Made by a program: the position numbers and the translations under genes
Source: Malachius bipustulatus
Lineage: Eukaryota > Arthropoda > Insecta > Coleoptera > Melyridae
DNA: 64,000 nt
Direction of reading: 5' to 3'
Assembly: GCA_910589415.1 (NCBI GenBank)
Contig: OU342630.1
Location: 19,811,867 to 19,875,866, forward strand
Part shown: in pieces, positions 53,200 through 63,402 of the stretch
Layout: each line of letters begins with the position of its first letter
How positions within the stretch are numbered: the stretch's first letter is position 1
The notes under the pieces: model-generated
The model's input: the letters and a program-made list of their open reading frames with translations, nothing else
Told to the model about the DNA's origin: nothing
The model's database searches: none

Positions 53200-53311
53200 G
53201 TATATCGCAAGCAGTACATTTGCGAACCAATGTTAATAGGGACTTTTTTCTTAGAACGAACCAGGGAATCACATCGTTCATTTTCCGACCATATGTTTTG
53301 AAACACCCTGT
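53200..53311. repeat. Solo inverted-repeat end related to 49268 and 60760
   Basis: GTTAATAGGGACTTTTTTCT, GGGAATCACATCGTTCATTT and ATATGTTTTGAAACACCCTG match, with changes, the text ending near 60869 and the inverse of that starting at 49268. No mate arm is adjacent. Confidence 0.5.
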
Positions 53312-53955
53312 ATAAAATTTTCTAATCCTGTAGGTATATTCTGCGAGTGATCAGTTAAATGTACGGAGACGTCTTATCTAAGGAACTGTTGATCCTAGAG
53401 AAATTCATGGAAAATATTTTCAAGATGGCCGCAATTCCGGAAATACCAGAAGTATACACCTACTTCGTTATTTTAAGGGGGACATTCAGTACATTATGAT
53501 ATTATGAGTTTAACTTGATTACTGTATGAGTTATAAACAAGTGAATATCGCTTTTTTCATTTTGAAAGCCGTGTACATCGGAAATCGCTCCAAACATCTA
53601 AAAAAGGCTACAAGTCCCTCTCTTAACTTTTCACTTAACTAAGTTTTTATTTCATGATTATTTTCATGAGCGATCTTACAGTGTTCTGGAAATTTTAAAC
53701 AGGGTGATGAAAATTATCACATTTTTCATCAACCTGTATAAAGATTTCATCTACGTCATAGGATAGTACTTAAAAAAATATCAGAAGGACATGTAAGCCG
53801 TTTTTCAATATCTTGAGCCGTTTCCGATGTACACTGTTTTGAAAATAAAAAATTGCGATTTTTACTTGTTTATAACTCATAAACTAATCAAGTTAAACTC
53901 CATTAATAAAAACAACTTGCCTTTCGAGATTTTCAGACAATTTTAACTGATCACC
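53312..53955. repeat. Degenerate foldback related to the 19200 family
   Basis: GGACATGTAAGCCGTTTTTC, TTTACTTGTTTATAACTCAT and GATGAAAATTATCACATTTT match the inner foldback family. Mirrored words (GAGTTATAAACAAGTGAA at 53528, its complement at 53862) show it was once palindromic. It ends GATCACCCTG at about 53949. Confidence 0.5.
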
Positions 53956-54035
53956 CTGTTCATACAGGATGTCCGTAAATGAATGGGACACAGCTCAACT
54001 GCTGCTTTATAAGAAACATTATACAGCACATTATA

Positions 54036-54801
54036 CAGTGCGCCAGAAAAGTAAGGAATAAATTCGATAAAACGGAGGGGGCTGTTTTTTTGAAAAAATA
54101 AAAAAACAGGTCGATTTTGTTTTTGAGTTGTTCAACTTTTGACATAATATTGGGGTATACAGGGTGATGCGCGAAAAAGTTGTGACGTCATCGGTATTTT
54201 TTTAAATGGCAACCATTATTTTTTATTCCATTGTTTAATACTTAATTCAATTGCCAATACGGTAATATAATTAATTTGTAACCTTAAATGACGAAATTTC
54301 TGTGAAAAGAACTTAATTTAGACAGATTCAATTTAATAGACAGATTTAATAGATTTAATTTAATTTATTTAACATATTTAATTTAATAGACTTAATTTAA
54401 TAGACAGATCTTATAAAAATACCTTGGAAACAGTCATTTTTATTTGATATTTTTTTTATTTTTATTGTTAATGTTCCGATTTTCACATCAGTAAAAAGTG
54501 CACAATTTTGACTCACAAGCTGTTTTCTCAGAATTTTCCTTATTTAAGGTTACAAATTGATTACATTACCATACTGGCAATTATTGAATGAAGTATCAAA
54601 AAATGGAATAAAAAATAAGTGTTGCCATTAAAAAAAAAATGACGATGACGTCACCACTTTTTCGCGCATCACCCTGTATACCCAAATATTATGTCAAAAG
54701 TTGAACAACTCAAAAACAAAATCGACCTGTTTTTTTATTTTTTTCAAAAAAACAGCCCCCTCCGTTTTATCGAATTTATTCCTTACTTTTCTCGCGCACT
54801 G
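54036..54801. mobile_element. Two-level foldback, same family as 51193 (copy B)
   Basis: 766 bp with TA on both sides and ends CAGTGCGCCAGAAAAG / CTTTTCTCGCGCACTG. The inner element 54160-54676 starts CAGGGTGATGCGCGAAAAAG, again at the middle of a GGGGTATA/TATACCC palindrome. It differs from copy A by scattered substitutions and by the outermost 15 bases. Confidence 0.8.
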
Positions 54802-54949
54802 TATAAGTACAAAAGTGCTTCTTTAATAAGTTATGGCACCTTAAAGAAGAAAATTTGAAATTCAACATTGTGCATTGTTTCAATAAACAAAATTGCGATC
54901 AAGCTGAAAATTGATATACTGAAAATGGGTTATAACCAGTATTTAGAAA

Positions 54950-55205
54950 AATTGTGGTTATAACCAGTGATAAGCACCCAGTTGCGTAGAATCCGGGGTC
55001 ACAGGAGACCTTTTGTCTCATAAAAAAATTCTGAACTGTTCATATTTTTTCATTATTTTTTTGAAATGCTACTTCCATTGCTATAAAAAGACATAGGTAC
55101 TTATAAAATTTACATGGGCCGCACTGTTTTCGAGACAATTCAAATGTCGGCAGTTTTAACATTTTTTTTATTTATATTATTTTTATTTGATAGACTGATA
55201 AATAG
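54950..55205 (+). repeat. Left member of a ~5.5-kb-spaced inverted repeat
   Basis: AAGCACCCAGTTGCGTAGAA followed by TCCGGGGTCACA and TTCTGAACTGTT recurs inverted at 60290-60530, with weaker matching text continuing to about 55200. Together they could bound a large element of about 5.6 kb or be two unrelated half copies. Confidence 0.55.
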
Positions 55206-55579
55206 GGTGTCACTGGCTGTGGTGTCAAAATTGATTTTTTATTTTTTCTTAAGTTAATCTTACTTTCTGAAAAGTTGAGTTTACTTTTTTATTAATGCGT
55301 ACTAAGTTGGATATAGTTGTTTGTAATTTAAACTTATAATAATAATTCTGCTCTTATAAAACTGAACGACTTTTTAAATGGCTTCGACAACTGTTACGAC
55401 TGCCACCTATCTGATTTCAATAGTAACAAGTGTGGTTTTAATTATAACAACCATGTAAAGTGATGCCAAAAATTAAGAATGCTTCATACAAAAATATTTT
55501 ACTTCAAAATCAATTTTTTTTTCGCAACTTACAAAAAAAAATTACAAAAAGTATTGCAGTTTATGCAAACGTAAATTGG

Positions 55580-57324
55580 GCTGTTATCTGTGCAGTTAAA
55601 TGTGCCCATTATTTGCATGTTTTGCATTGTATCCAATCTTCTGTGCTCACCGAATATATGGTCCAGAACACACTATACGGAAAGTGTCATCATTGGAAGA
55701 ATCTGAAGAGTAACTTTCTACTGGCTTTTTCTTGAATGTTTTCATTCTTTTGCTCTTAATTTTATCAATTTTGAAACTTGCGGGTTTTATTGCATCATCG
55801 TGGCAATTTTTTTCTTTACTTGAAGTTGTTTCTTTAAATTTTGTTGTTCAATTAAGATTTTCTCTGGCGTGTCGGCTAGTATTTCAGTTTTTCGTTTCAT
55901 TCGTCCCCCTGTCCTGGATTTCGACTGATTTGCTTTAGGTAATGGTTTCAGAACATCAGATGTAATTAATACCGTCGGTTGTGATGGAGGCGAATGAGTA
56001 GTGTCTCTAGCTGTCGATGGTCCTGGCTGTGGCGAAGCAATAGTGTCTCTGGCTGTCGATAGTCCTGGTTGTAGCGCAGGACTAGTGTCCTTGGTTGTCG
56101 ATGATCCTGGCCGACTGTCATTTAAATTGGAAGGTTTAACTGTTGGTGATTTTGTTTCGTTTTCTTGTTGGTTATCTAGTGGTCTGTCACTTACATTAGA
56201 TGTAGAAAATCACTATCTTGAAATATTTCATGGTTAACAGGCCAAGCGCCGGTGCAAGAGAAACCAGCTAGAATATTTGATAGCGTATTTGCTAGAGGAA
56301 TTGATGCTTTGACGACCGAAGGTAAATCATAAATGGTCATGGGTGTGTGGGGGGAATGACAATAATGTAATAAAATTATTTCCGCAATAATCTATCAAGG
56401 AAATGGATACATGTGAAGAGTGATTGTCCAATAAAACTAGAACTTTGTTAGTCTCGCTGGATTTAGAGCGTTTCACAAAGTGTTTCACAAAGTCAAGAAA
56501 CTCATTCTCTTGCATCCATTCGGACTTATTTCCTCGCCCTATGCATCCAATGGGCCCATCTCTAATAAAATGGTCCTTGAAATGTAACCGGGAAAATATA
56601 AAGATTGGCGGATTTGCGTTACCAACTGCGTTTACAGCCACACACAGCATAACAAGTGTCCCACGCTCTCGAGATCCTACTGATCCCACTTGCTTGGTCC
56701 CCTTTTTCGCTATTACCTTGCTTTTGAACCGTGGTGAAAGGTGAAACCAGTCTCGTCAATATTGTAAATATTTTGTGGTCCAAAAGAATACAGTTGCTAG
56801 TTTACCTTCCAATACAGTTTCCAGTTTATTAAAAAACTTGAAGACGTTCTCTCTATTGAAATTCATGGCTCTTGCAAGGCTGGTTGCTTGTGGGGTGCGA
56901 AGTGTTAAACGAGGATTTCTTTTCAGGAAAGCTGCGAGCCAATCTTCACTAGCGTGTTCTACATCATTCCATTTTTGAGGATAGTTAAGCCGGTCAGCAG
57001 ATGCAAACTGAAAAGCTAGTTTACGAAGATCCTTTGTAGTAAGCCCAAAGTACAAATCGACAGTTTTTTCACAGTATTTTACTAGCTTAAACTCTTGCTC
57101 GGCAGTAAATACCCTAGTGTAAGGATTTTATCTCACCACAGGTTATAAGTTGTTACGTAAAGCATTTACGAAGCGATTCAATGAAACATGACACATTCCA
57201 TAATTATTTGCTACTCTACTTGTTGAACAGATTGTTCATTACCAATCACCGTTCTTGCTGCTTCATCATAAATAACTTTTGGTATCAGTTTTTTTTCGGT
57301 CTTTCTTGGTCTGGGTTTCATCAT
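55580..57324 (-). pseudogene. Pogo/Tigger-type (DDE_1) transposase, decayed
   Basis: Minus-strand pieces in order: MMKPRPRKTEKKLIPKVIYD with a psq-like helix-turn-helix start; MYFGLTTKDLRKLAFQFASA and EDWLAAFLKRNPRLTLRTPQ (CENP-B-like second DNA-binding segment); GSVGSRERGTLVMLCVAVNA and VLLDNHSSHVS (DNH catalytic block); and SIPLANTLSNILAGFSCTGA. A final YSVSTEDWIQCKTCKWWAHL resembles the Cys-rich tail of insect pogo-like proteins. Frameshifts and stops separate the pieces. Such enzymes insert at TA. It could be a mobile element or a domesticated pogo derivative that later died; the element ends were not found. Confidence 0.75.
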
Positions 57325-57673
57325 TTTTCATCAACCGACACCCCATGACCTTAAAAAAAGGTATTCACATTTCTGTATTTTCTAAGTAAATGAGGGCATT
57401 ATTCACTAAAAGATAAACAAAAAACTACACTACAGCCTACACTCACCTTTAAATTGCCAATTGAAACACGTCGAACTTTACGCAAACAATTTTTGTCGCT
57501 CCGTTTTCTTACTTTTTCAACGGTTTATACACATTTCTCCACAAAACGTCCGGCGCGTGCGCAAAATTCATTCTAACTGAACACCACAATGTCGGATAGA
57601 TGTTGGCTATGCCTCACATGTGCAGTTTATCATAATTGAAAGAGATGGCGCTGTTATCAGTCGTGTTATAGGG

Positions 57674-58474
57674 AACCTGCATTACCGACACTAACGCTTA
57701 CTAGGGTAGCGCATTCACTCGTTGACGTTTACTTAACACGGTTCTGTTTGAACAGCTGGATGTCATATTTTTGGCATATTTGGTCACAGGCGTAGGTATC
57801 AAGTGGAAAAAAGCGAGGTTTGAAAAATGAAACAAAATAATAACACGAATAGAAATCAATAATCCTCTTTCAGTGGGTATTAAAAACATATTAGGGGTTT
57901 ATAGGATCTACGAAGCTGTATTGGGTATAATTTTTAACTCGACATCTAACGTGGTTACTGAGAAAAAGCGTCTTGGTAGTCACACGAACGGCAGTGTGAT
58001 CTTAATAATAAAGACTCTCCCATACTAATCCCTAAAAATAAGATTCATCAAGATGTATAATAAAACCTACCTGACAAACTTCTAGGAATACGGAAATTCT
58101 GAGCTCCGTATATTTTCTGCAATCATAACTGCATGCTGATGGGGCTGGGTGCATTTTTTGTCCAGAAAATCCCAGTAACAGGTAAGTATTGATAGAGGAC
58201 TATAATAAATGAGCTTAAAATATTAAGAAAGTTACCTTTAAGCAACGCGAACAAGTAGAAAGCCCTCTTTTTATTGTTAAAACATCCTCTAACGCAGCAA
58301 AAATTTACCTTTTTTTTCATACGCGGACTTAATAAGAAATTATGTGAATTTATAGACAGTTGTACGCTAATGAAACATCTGACGTTTATGAAGTTAAATT
58401 TGACATTCCCAACTTTTTTCCCAACTTTTTGTGAGAATGAGAATGCGCTACCCTAGTAAGCGGTAATACAGGTT
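57674..58474. mobile_element. Inverted-repeat element with ACCTG.ATTACCG ends, containing a THAP-like relic
   Basis: The left end ACCTGCATTACCG is followed shortly by CTTACTAGGGTAGCGCATTC. The right end has the exact inverse of the latter (GAATGCGCTACCCTAGTAAG) and CGGTAATACAGGT. The ~800-bp unit therefore has inverted ends of about 35-40 bp, one with a 6-base insertion. Target duplication is unclear. Its core includes a THAP-like exon on the minus strand. Confidence 0.6.
58236..58320 (-). pseudogene. THAP-like zinc-binding exon fragment
   Basis: From an ATG the minus strand reads MKKKVNFCCVRGCFNNKKRA then FYLFALLK, and a GTAACT donor follows. C-C-V-x-G-C-x-N-N then F..F is how THAP DNA-binding domains begin. 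THAP domains occur in P-type transposases and in host regulators. The downstream Cys/His half of the domain was not found. Placement inside an inverted-repeat element favours a P-like transposon relic. Confidence 0.5.
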
Positions 58475-58776
58475 TCTTATCGTATTACTTTTGGCACCTG
58501 TTACAATCGACACCGGTCTCCGTACCATAAATTGAAGGGATTGCAGAAAAGCTAAAATATTAAGAAAACTCAGATATTTTTCATTCTCCCCTTTACGAAA
58601 TTGTAACTTTCTGTCTTGATAAGGCAACCGAAAGCGAAAGTAAAACATCCTAGGTGATAGGTTGCTAGGTGGTTGCTAGCTATGAAAAACTTTCGTGGCC
58701 TGGACAAAAAAGTAGAAATGTCAGTTTGATTAACGTTTATTTAGAAGGAAAATAGAATGTAAAACTACAATAAAAA

Positions 58777-58844
58777 ATTCCAGTAAATCTTTCTGGAACA
58801 TACAAATAATTATTATTGTATGTTCCAGAAAGATTTACTGGAAT
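58777..58844. repeat. 68-nt near-perfect hairpin
   Basis: ATTCCAGTAAATCTTTCTGG then AACATACAA(A)TAAT at 58777-58810 is followed almost directly by its reverse complement at 58812-58844. One extra A in the left arm is the only visible difference. It could be a precursor hairpin RNA, a tiny MITE, or a cruciform-forming palindrome. Confidence 0.75.
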
Positions 58845-59332
58845 CTGCAGCTTCTTGAATGAAATTCATTTTGAACTAAACTACGATCAAAGATTCTAAA
58901 ATTATAGCGGTACAGAGTTTTAAACTTGACAGTGTCATAAATTGATAATTTAAAACTATCGTTACTATGGTAATGTTAAAAACATGACACCTTATAATAA
59001 TTCCATTGTTATCACTGAATCGTATAATTTTACTCATTTCTTCTTAATCCGTGGTTCAATATGGCAAGGGGAGAATGAAAAGTTTAATACATTACACGCT
59101 ACGAAAGCTCTTTCAGGTGCTCGGAGTTTTTAAATATCCTCGGCTACGCTACACTTCGCCTCGGCTATTCAAAAGACCTCACACCTAAAAGTGAACTTTC
59201 GTAGCTTGTAATGTAAATAACTATTTCTTCGAAAATGTGTTTTAACCGAGTGTTGAAAAACCTGTTTCGTAAATGACACTTAAACCCCGTATCTCGATTA
59301 AAAAAACATTTTCGGAAAAAATGTTCCTTATA

Positions 59333-60235
59333 CAGGGTGTCTGGAAATTACGATCAAAATACTAAGAAGGTGATTCTACTTGATGAAATATTGCCAAAAG
59401 TATCTATAATTTTTTTTCGAAAACTCACAAATAAGAAAGTTATGAGCCTTCAACTTTGAAGTTCAAAGTTGATTTTTAAAATCATTTCTAGTGTACGGAT
59501 AAATTATGATCATTTTGCAACAATACCAAAGCATGCTTTGGGTACAGCTGCAGGGTTACCTAGTTATGTACAAAACATAGACATTATAATGAATTATATA
59601 AATAGACTTGGAAATGATAAAATTTTTTAATTTTTTAATCAATTTTTTTTAATAAAATAATAAAATAATTTTAATAAAAAAAAAAGTTGTCAAAATGAAA
59701 TCCAAAGCAAACGTCTTGTTTCCTAGGCAACCCTGCAGCTGTTTCCAAAGCATGCTTTGGTATTGTTACAGAATGATCATAATTTATGGTGATCAATTTC
59801 AGTGAAAGCAAATTTTTAAAACAGTTTTACTCGGAAGCAGGTCATTTTATCGTGATAGACATGGAGGACCTTTTCCGAAGATTTCTTTATGTTCTTCAAT
59901 TGTGCGTCTTCAAAACTCAGAAAAAAATATTACAAAAAAAGTTATAGGCCTTTTTTGAAGGTCAAGAGCAGTTAAGGCCTTTCGATTTCGAGGGATTCAA
60001 GTCTAATTTGGACCAAGGATGTAAAGCAACATCAGTGGCAAGTGTGTCAATATTTAAGAAAATCCGTACACTAGAAAAAAACTTATAAAAAAATATTGAT
60101 TTAAAAAATCAACTTCGAAGGCTCATAACTTTCTTATTTGTGAGTTTTAGAAAAAAAATTATAGATACTTTTGACAATATTTCATCAATTAGAATCACCC
60201 CCTTAATTTTTTGCGCATAATTTCCGAGCACCCTG
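59333..60235. mobile_element. Foldback with CAGGGTGTCTGGAAATTACG ends
   Basis: The left arm (59333-59500) and right arm (about 60060-60235) mirror each other: ATTTCATCAATTAGAATCACC, TTATTTGTGAGTTTT, CCGTACACTAGAAA. Target TA lies on both sides. The core holds a nested MITE (59501-59786) and about 270 bp of unrelated unpaired sequence. Confidence 0.72.
59501..59786. mobile_element. MITE nested in the foldback core, with internal 16-bp palindromes
   Basis: AAATTATGATCATT and CAACAATACCAAAGCATGCT at the left are mirrored at the right (AGCATGCTTTGGTATTGTTA, ATGATCATAATTT). Each arm also contains the self-palindrome CCAAAGCATGCTTTGG and then CAGCTGCAGGGTT / AACCCTGCAGCTG. The loop is AT-rich. Confidence 0.68.
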
Positions 60236-60289
60236 TATTTTGGTCTTATCTGAAAGCCTTTCACTTTATGGTACTTATATTAGACTATT

Positions 60290-60530
60290 GAATGAAAATG
60301 ACAAAAATAAAAAAAATGTTAAAAAGGCTACATTTAAATTTTTATCAAAAAAGGTGTGTCCTATCGAAATTTTATAATTATAGATTTTTTATAGCAATTT
60401 AAATCTGGTATTCCGAAACAACAATAGATAAATTAAAAAAAAACAGTTCAGAACTTTTTTCCAGGCAAAAGGTGTCTTGTGACCCCGGATTCTACGCCAC
60501 TGGGTGCTTCAGTTATACCCACAATCAAAC
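60290..60530 (-). repeat. Right member of the ~5.5-kb-spaced inverted repeat
   Basis: Inverse of 54950-55205: GACCCCGGATTCTACGCC, CACTGGGTGCTT. It lies just right of the foldback at 59333-60235. Confidence 0.55.
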
Positions 60531-60744
60531 ACTGAATAATAAATAGAAAACCTGTATACAAAAATTCAAATTTATTGGTCTACTCTGTATAAAGAAACAA
60601 TGAAAAAGAGTTTCGTAGATTGATACTGTATCTCGGTTGAAAACATTTTAGGAAGAAAAATTATTGGAATTCTTAATATTTTAGTTTTATCTATAAGCCC
60701 TTTAATTTAAGGTAGGTAAGTACTTAGGTACCGCTAAATCACCT

Positions 60745-60870
60745 TGCGTATTATTTAACACCCTGTATCTCGGAAACGGTGGGTTTTCCCATGTTAGTAG
60801 GAACTTTTTTTCTCAGAATGCGCCAAGGAATCACACCTTTAATTTTACGACACATGTTTTGAAACATCCT
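60745..60870. repeat. Solo inverted-repeat end
   Basis: TTTTACGACACATGTTTTGA then AACATCCTG is the inverse of the terminus at 49268. CACCCTGTATCTCGGAAACG begins on the other side at about 60761. It may be a remnant of two nested ends. Confidence 0.45.
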
Positions 60871-61205
60871 GTCTTATATACAAAAAAGCAAAGTAAAATT
60901 ATTTATATTTACCCACAGCATGAACTTTAAAAATGGAATGACTAAATTAGGAATATTGGTCTTACGTTTTCTCCCGAAAATTGGACATAAGTACATTCCA
61001 AAAATAACGTAACAATCCATGAACTTGTGAAATTTAATTAATAGGTGACCTTTGCTGCCTTCCCAATCATGAAAATCTGAACTTTAGGGATGTAGGTTTG
61101 TTCGGTATGAAAGGCATTCAGTTCCTTGCGGCAGGTTAGCATTGCCTGGCTATAACTTAAGAGGATCGAACTTGAGGGTAATTCGCCTTGAACATATGAT
61201 ATATT

Positions 61206-61228
61206 TTCTCTCTCTCTCTCTCTCTCTC
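61206..61228. repeat. (TC)n microsatellite
   Basis: Eleven or so TC units in a row. Confidence 0.85.
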
Positions 61229-61972
61229 TATACAAGCACCACAATATACATAAGTAAATATACACAAAGCATTTTCAGTCCAGACCGGCCTTCTCATGAT
61301 AATATGTTAATGTTCAGCACGGTGTAAGAGTACTGGGTGTCCCAGACTTAATTGACCAGGCCATATCTCATATTCAGGTCAGATAATCGTACCGAATAAA
61401 GGGTATTTTATTATAATTTTTAAAGCTCTATAACATTACAGAACAAAAACAACCCCCACTTCAACATCCCCTAAGTTACCGCCCCCACCCTTAAAAAATG
61501 AATACCACCCTGTATATACTTTCGTATATTCAAAACAAGTATTCGATTTTCTATTCAGCTGTCCTTCCAGTTTCAAAATTGGTTCAGAAATAACCAAGAA
61601 AAGGTTCATCAAGTTGGTCATGACTTTTTATCTGAACTTTCTCTGAATGACTTTTGCTGTCCAAATTTATCAATAATTTAGTCCTATTTTTGATAGACAG
61701 GAGTCATTACTAACGTTCATGACAAAGTGCTTTGGCTCTTGTTTTATTTTTAAAAATTTCACCATAAATCAAAACTATTTGATAAATTGTTTGTACCTTA
61801 AGCTGAATTCATTCAGAAAAACTTCACATAAAAAGTCATGACCACCTTTGATAAGGATAGGTAGAAGAATTTTTATAAATGCTAGCTGATATGCTCTCTT
61901 ATATTCAACTATTATACTGGAGGAAATTAGCGGATAAATATGTGTGATGATGTTAACTTAAGTAGCTTGTTT

Positions 61973-62372
61973 CTAAATCCTGTCCCTTCTATCAATAATT
62001 GAAACCATCGAAAGCATACCTCTGAAATTGCAAATATCGATGGTACTTGTTGGACCAAAACATAACTCAAAGGGAAAATAGTTAGTACTGGTATGATAGG
62101 TACTATTATTATAAGCTGTTATGCAATAGGGAATCAATTTCGAAGTATGTTCATTTGCAAAATTTTCTTTTAGTAGCCTATCCAACCTTTCACACACACA
62201 CAATATTAAGGTCGAATGGAAAGGTTCTACTGGAGAATTTGATCTCGGATGTTGTGGACTAGTAAAATGTAAATTAATATTATGAAGCCTAAAAAGTCTG
62301 GTTAAGGTGTCATTTTGAATACGCCACCCAAATCGCTGGTAATCATTGTTGGACATCCATCATAGTGTTGGA
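61973..62372 (-). pseudogene. Retroviral-type integrase fragment of an LTR retrotransposon
   Basis: The minus strand reads LHNINLHFTSPQHPRSNSPV then EPFHSTL, the PxHPxSN..(V)ERFH block with the last catalytic Glu. It continues IPYCITAYNNSTYHTSTNYF then PFELCFG. The preceding DGCPTMITSDLGG block, with its catalytic Asp, is in a neighbouring frame, so a small deletion near 62320 breaks the domain. No RT, protease or LTR of this element was found nearby. The style is Gypsy/Ty3-like. Confidence 0.7.
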
Positions 62373-62687
62373 AATAATGTACTGACGAGCTCGCGATTTC
62401 CAGTTGTGTTTTTGATTTAAGGTGATAAGCTTGTATGAAACAAATTAATATAATAATAAATTATTATTATTATTGTTGGTGTTTAGTTTTAGGAAAAATC
62501 TTGAGAGAGGTCGATTTTTGTTTCTCATGGAACTTTTTCTGATGTCTAAAATGAAGCAACAACTCCCTACTCCACCATTGTACATATTCACAATTTGTGA
62601 TCTGAAGGCTTTTAGGAGAAATAGTTTGCCAGACAGAGAGCTTTTAACACTGCCTTGTGTATTGTATGGGGATGTGTACTATTATAT

Positions 62688-63345
62688 TGTAAAATAGTGA
62701 TACGAATAAAGGGTGGACTAAGAAGTGGCCGGGACAGAGAAAGCGGTACTCATCGGCAGGCGATGGTCTGCGAACCGGACACGCCCACGGTAGGTGAGCT
62801 GTAGCGGCAACCTCATCCCCACCCTCCTCCACACTGCTGCTCTCCTGTCACCCAGAGAAAAGATCTCGCTGAAAACCACGGGAAATGAATGGAAAACTCT
62901 GGTCATTTCCTGTGGAGAAGTTCCAGAAATTGATGTTTTGTGTGTCTGGGAGCCGATGATCTAGGAAGGGAATATTCTCGAGATCTTTCTCTTGGATTTG
63001 TTCGGGAAATAGAAGCGAGCCGTTCGCAAATCCTCCAGAAGCTACTTCCAGAGGTAGGGATGTCCTATAAATAGCCAGCAAGCAGGCGAACTCAGTCAGT
63101 TCAGTCTAGCAGTGTGCGAGGAACAAGCGAAGGAACTAAGCGACTAGTGGCGATATTGTAGACAGTGCGGTATTCCTAAGTGACTAGTGAAAAGTAGTAA
63201 AGTGTATAGACCAAGTTAAGTTGTTGTGTATAAGAAGTAGTGATATTTGTAACATTGTAATCTGAAATTCTTGTGGACATTAAATAAACAGTAAATTTGT
63301 GTTTCCGAATTATCCGTCGAGCCTACGATTAGGAAATCCGTAACA
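62688..63345 (+). mobile_element. 5' long terminal repeat of a Gypsy-type retrotransposon
   Basis: A TGT...ACA-bounded segment. It contains TATAAATA (63066-63073), an initiator-like TCAGT about 30 bases on, and AATAAA (63284-63289) before the end CCGTAACA at 63345. The 5' boundary at 62688 is a guess because the 3' LTR lies outside the window. Transcription and polyadenylation signals of the element are therefore in place. Confidence 0.55.
63066..63100 (+). promoter_or_regulatory. LTR core promoter (TATA and initiator)
   Basis: TATAAATA followed at the usual ~30-base spacing by TCAGTCAGTTCAGT. It should start the genomic RNA of the element. Confidence 0.6.
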
Positions 63346-63348
63346 ATT

Positions 63349-63366
63349 TGGTGTCAGAAGTGGGAT
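63349..63366 (+). promoter_or_regulatory. Primer-binding site
   Basis: TGGTGTCAGAAGTGGGAT starts three bases after the LTR end. It begins with TGG, the complement of a tRNA CCA end, and looks like the complement of a tRNA-Leu 3' end as I recall it. It would prime minus-strand DNA synthesis. Confidence 0.65.
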
Positions 63367-63402
63367 AATTGGAAGAAAGTGAGAGTGAATTTTCTTTAAT
63401 TA

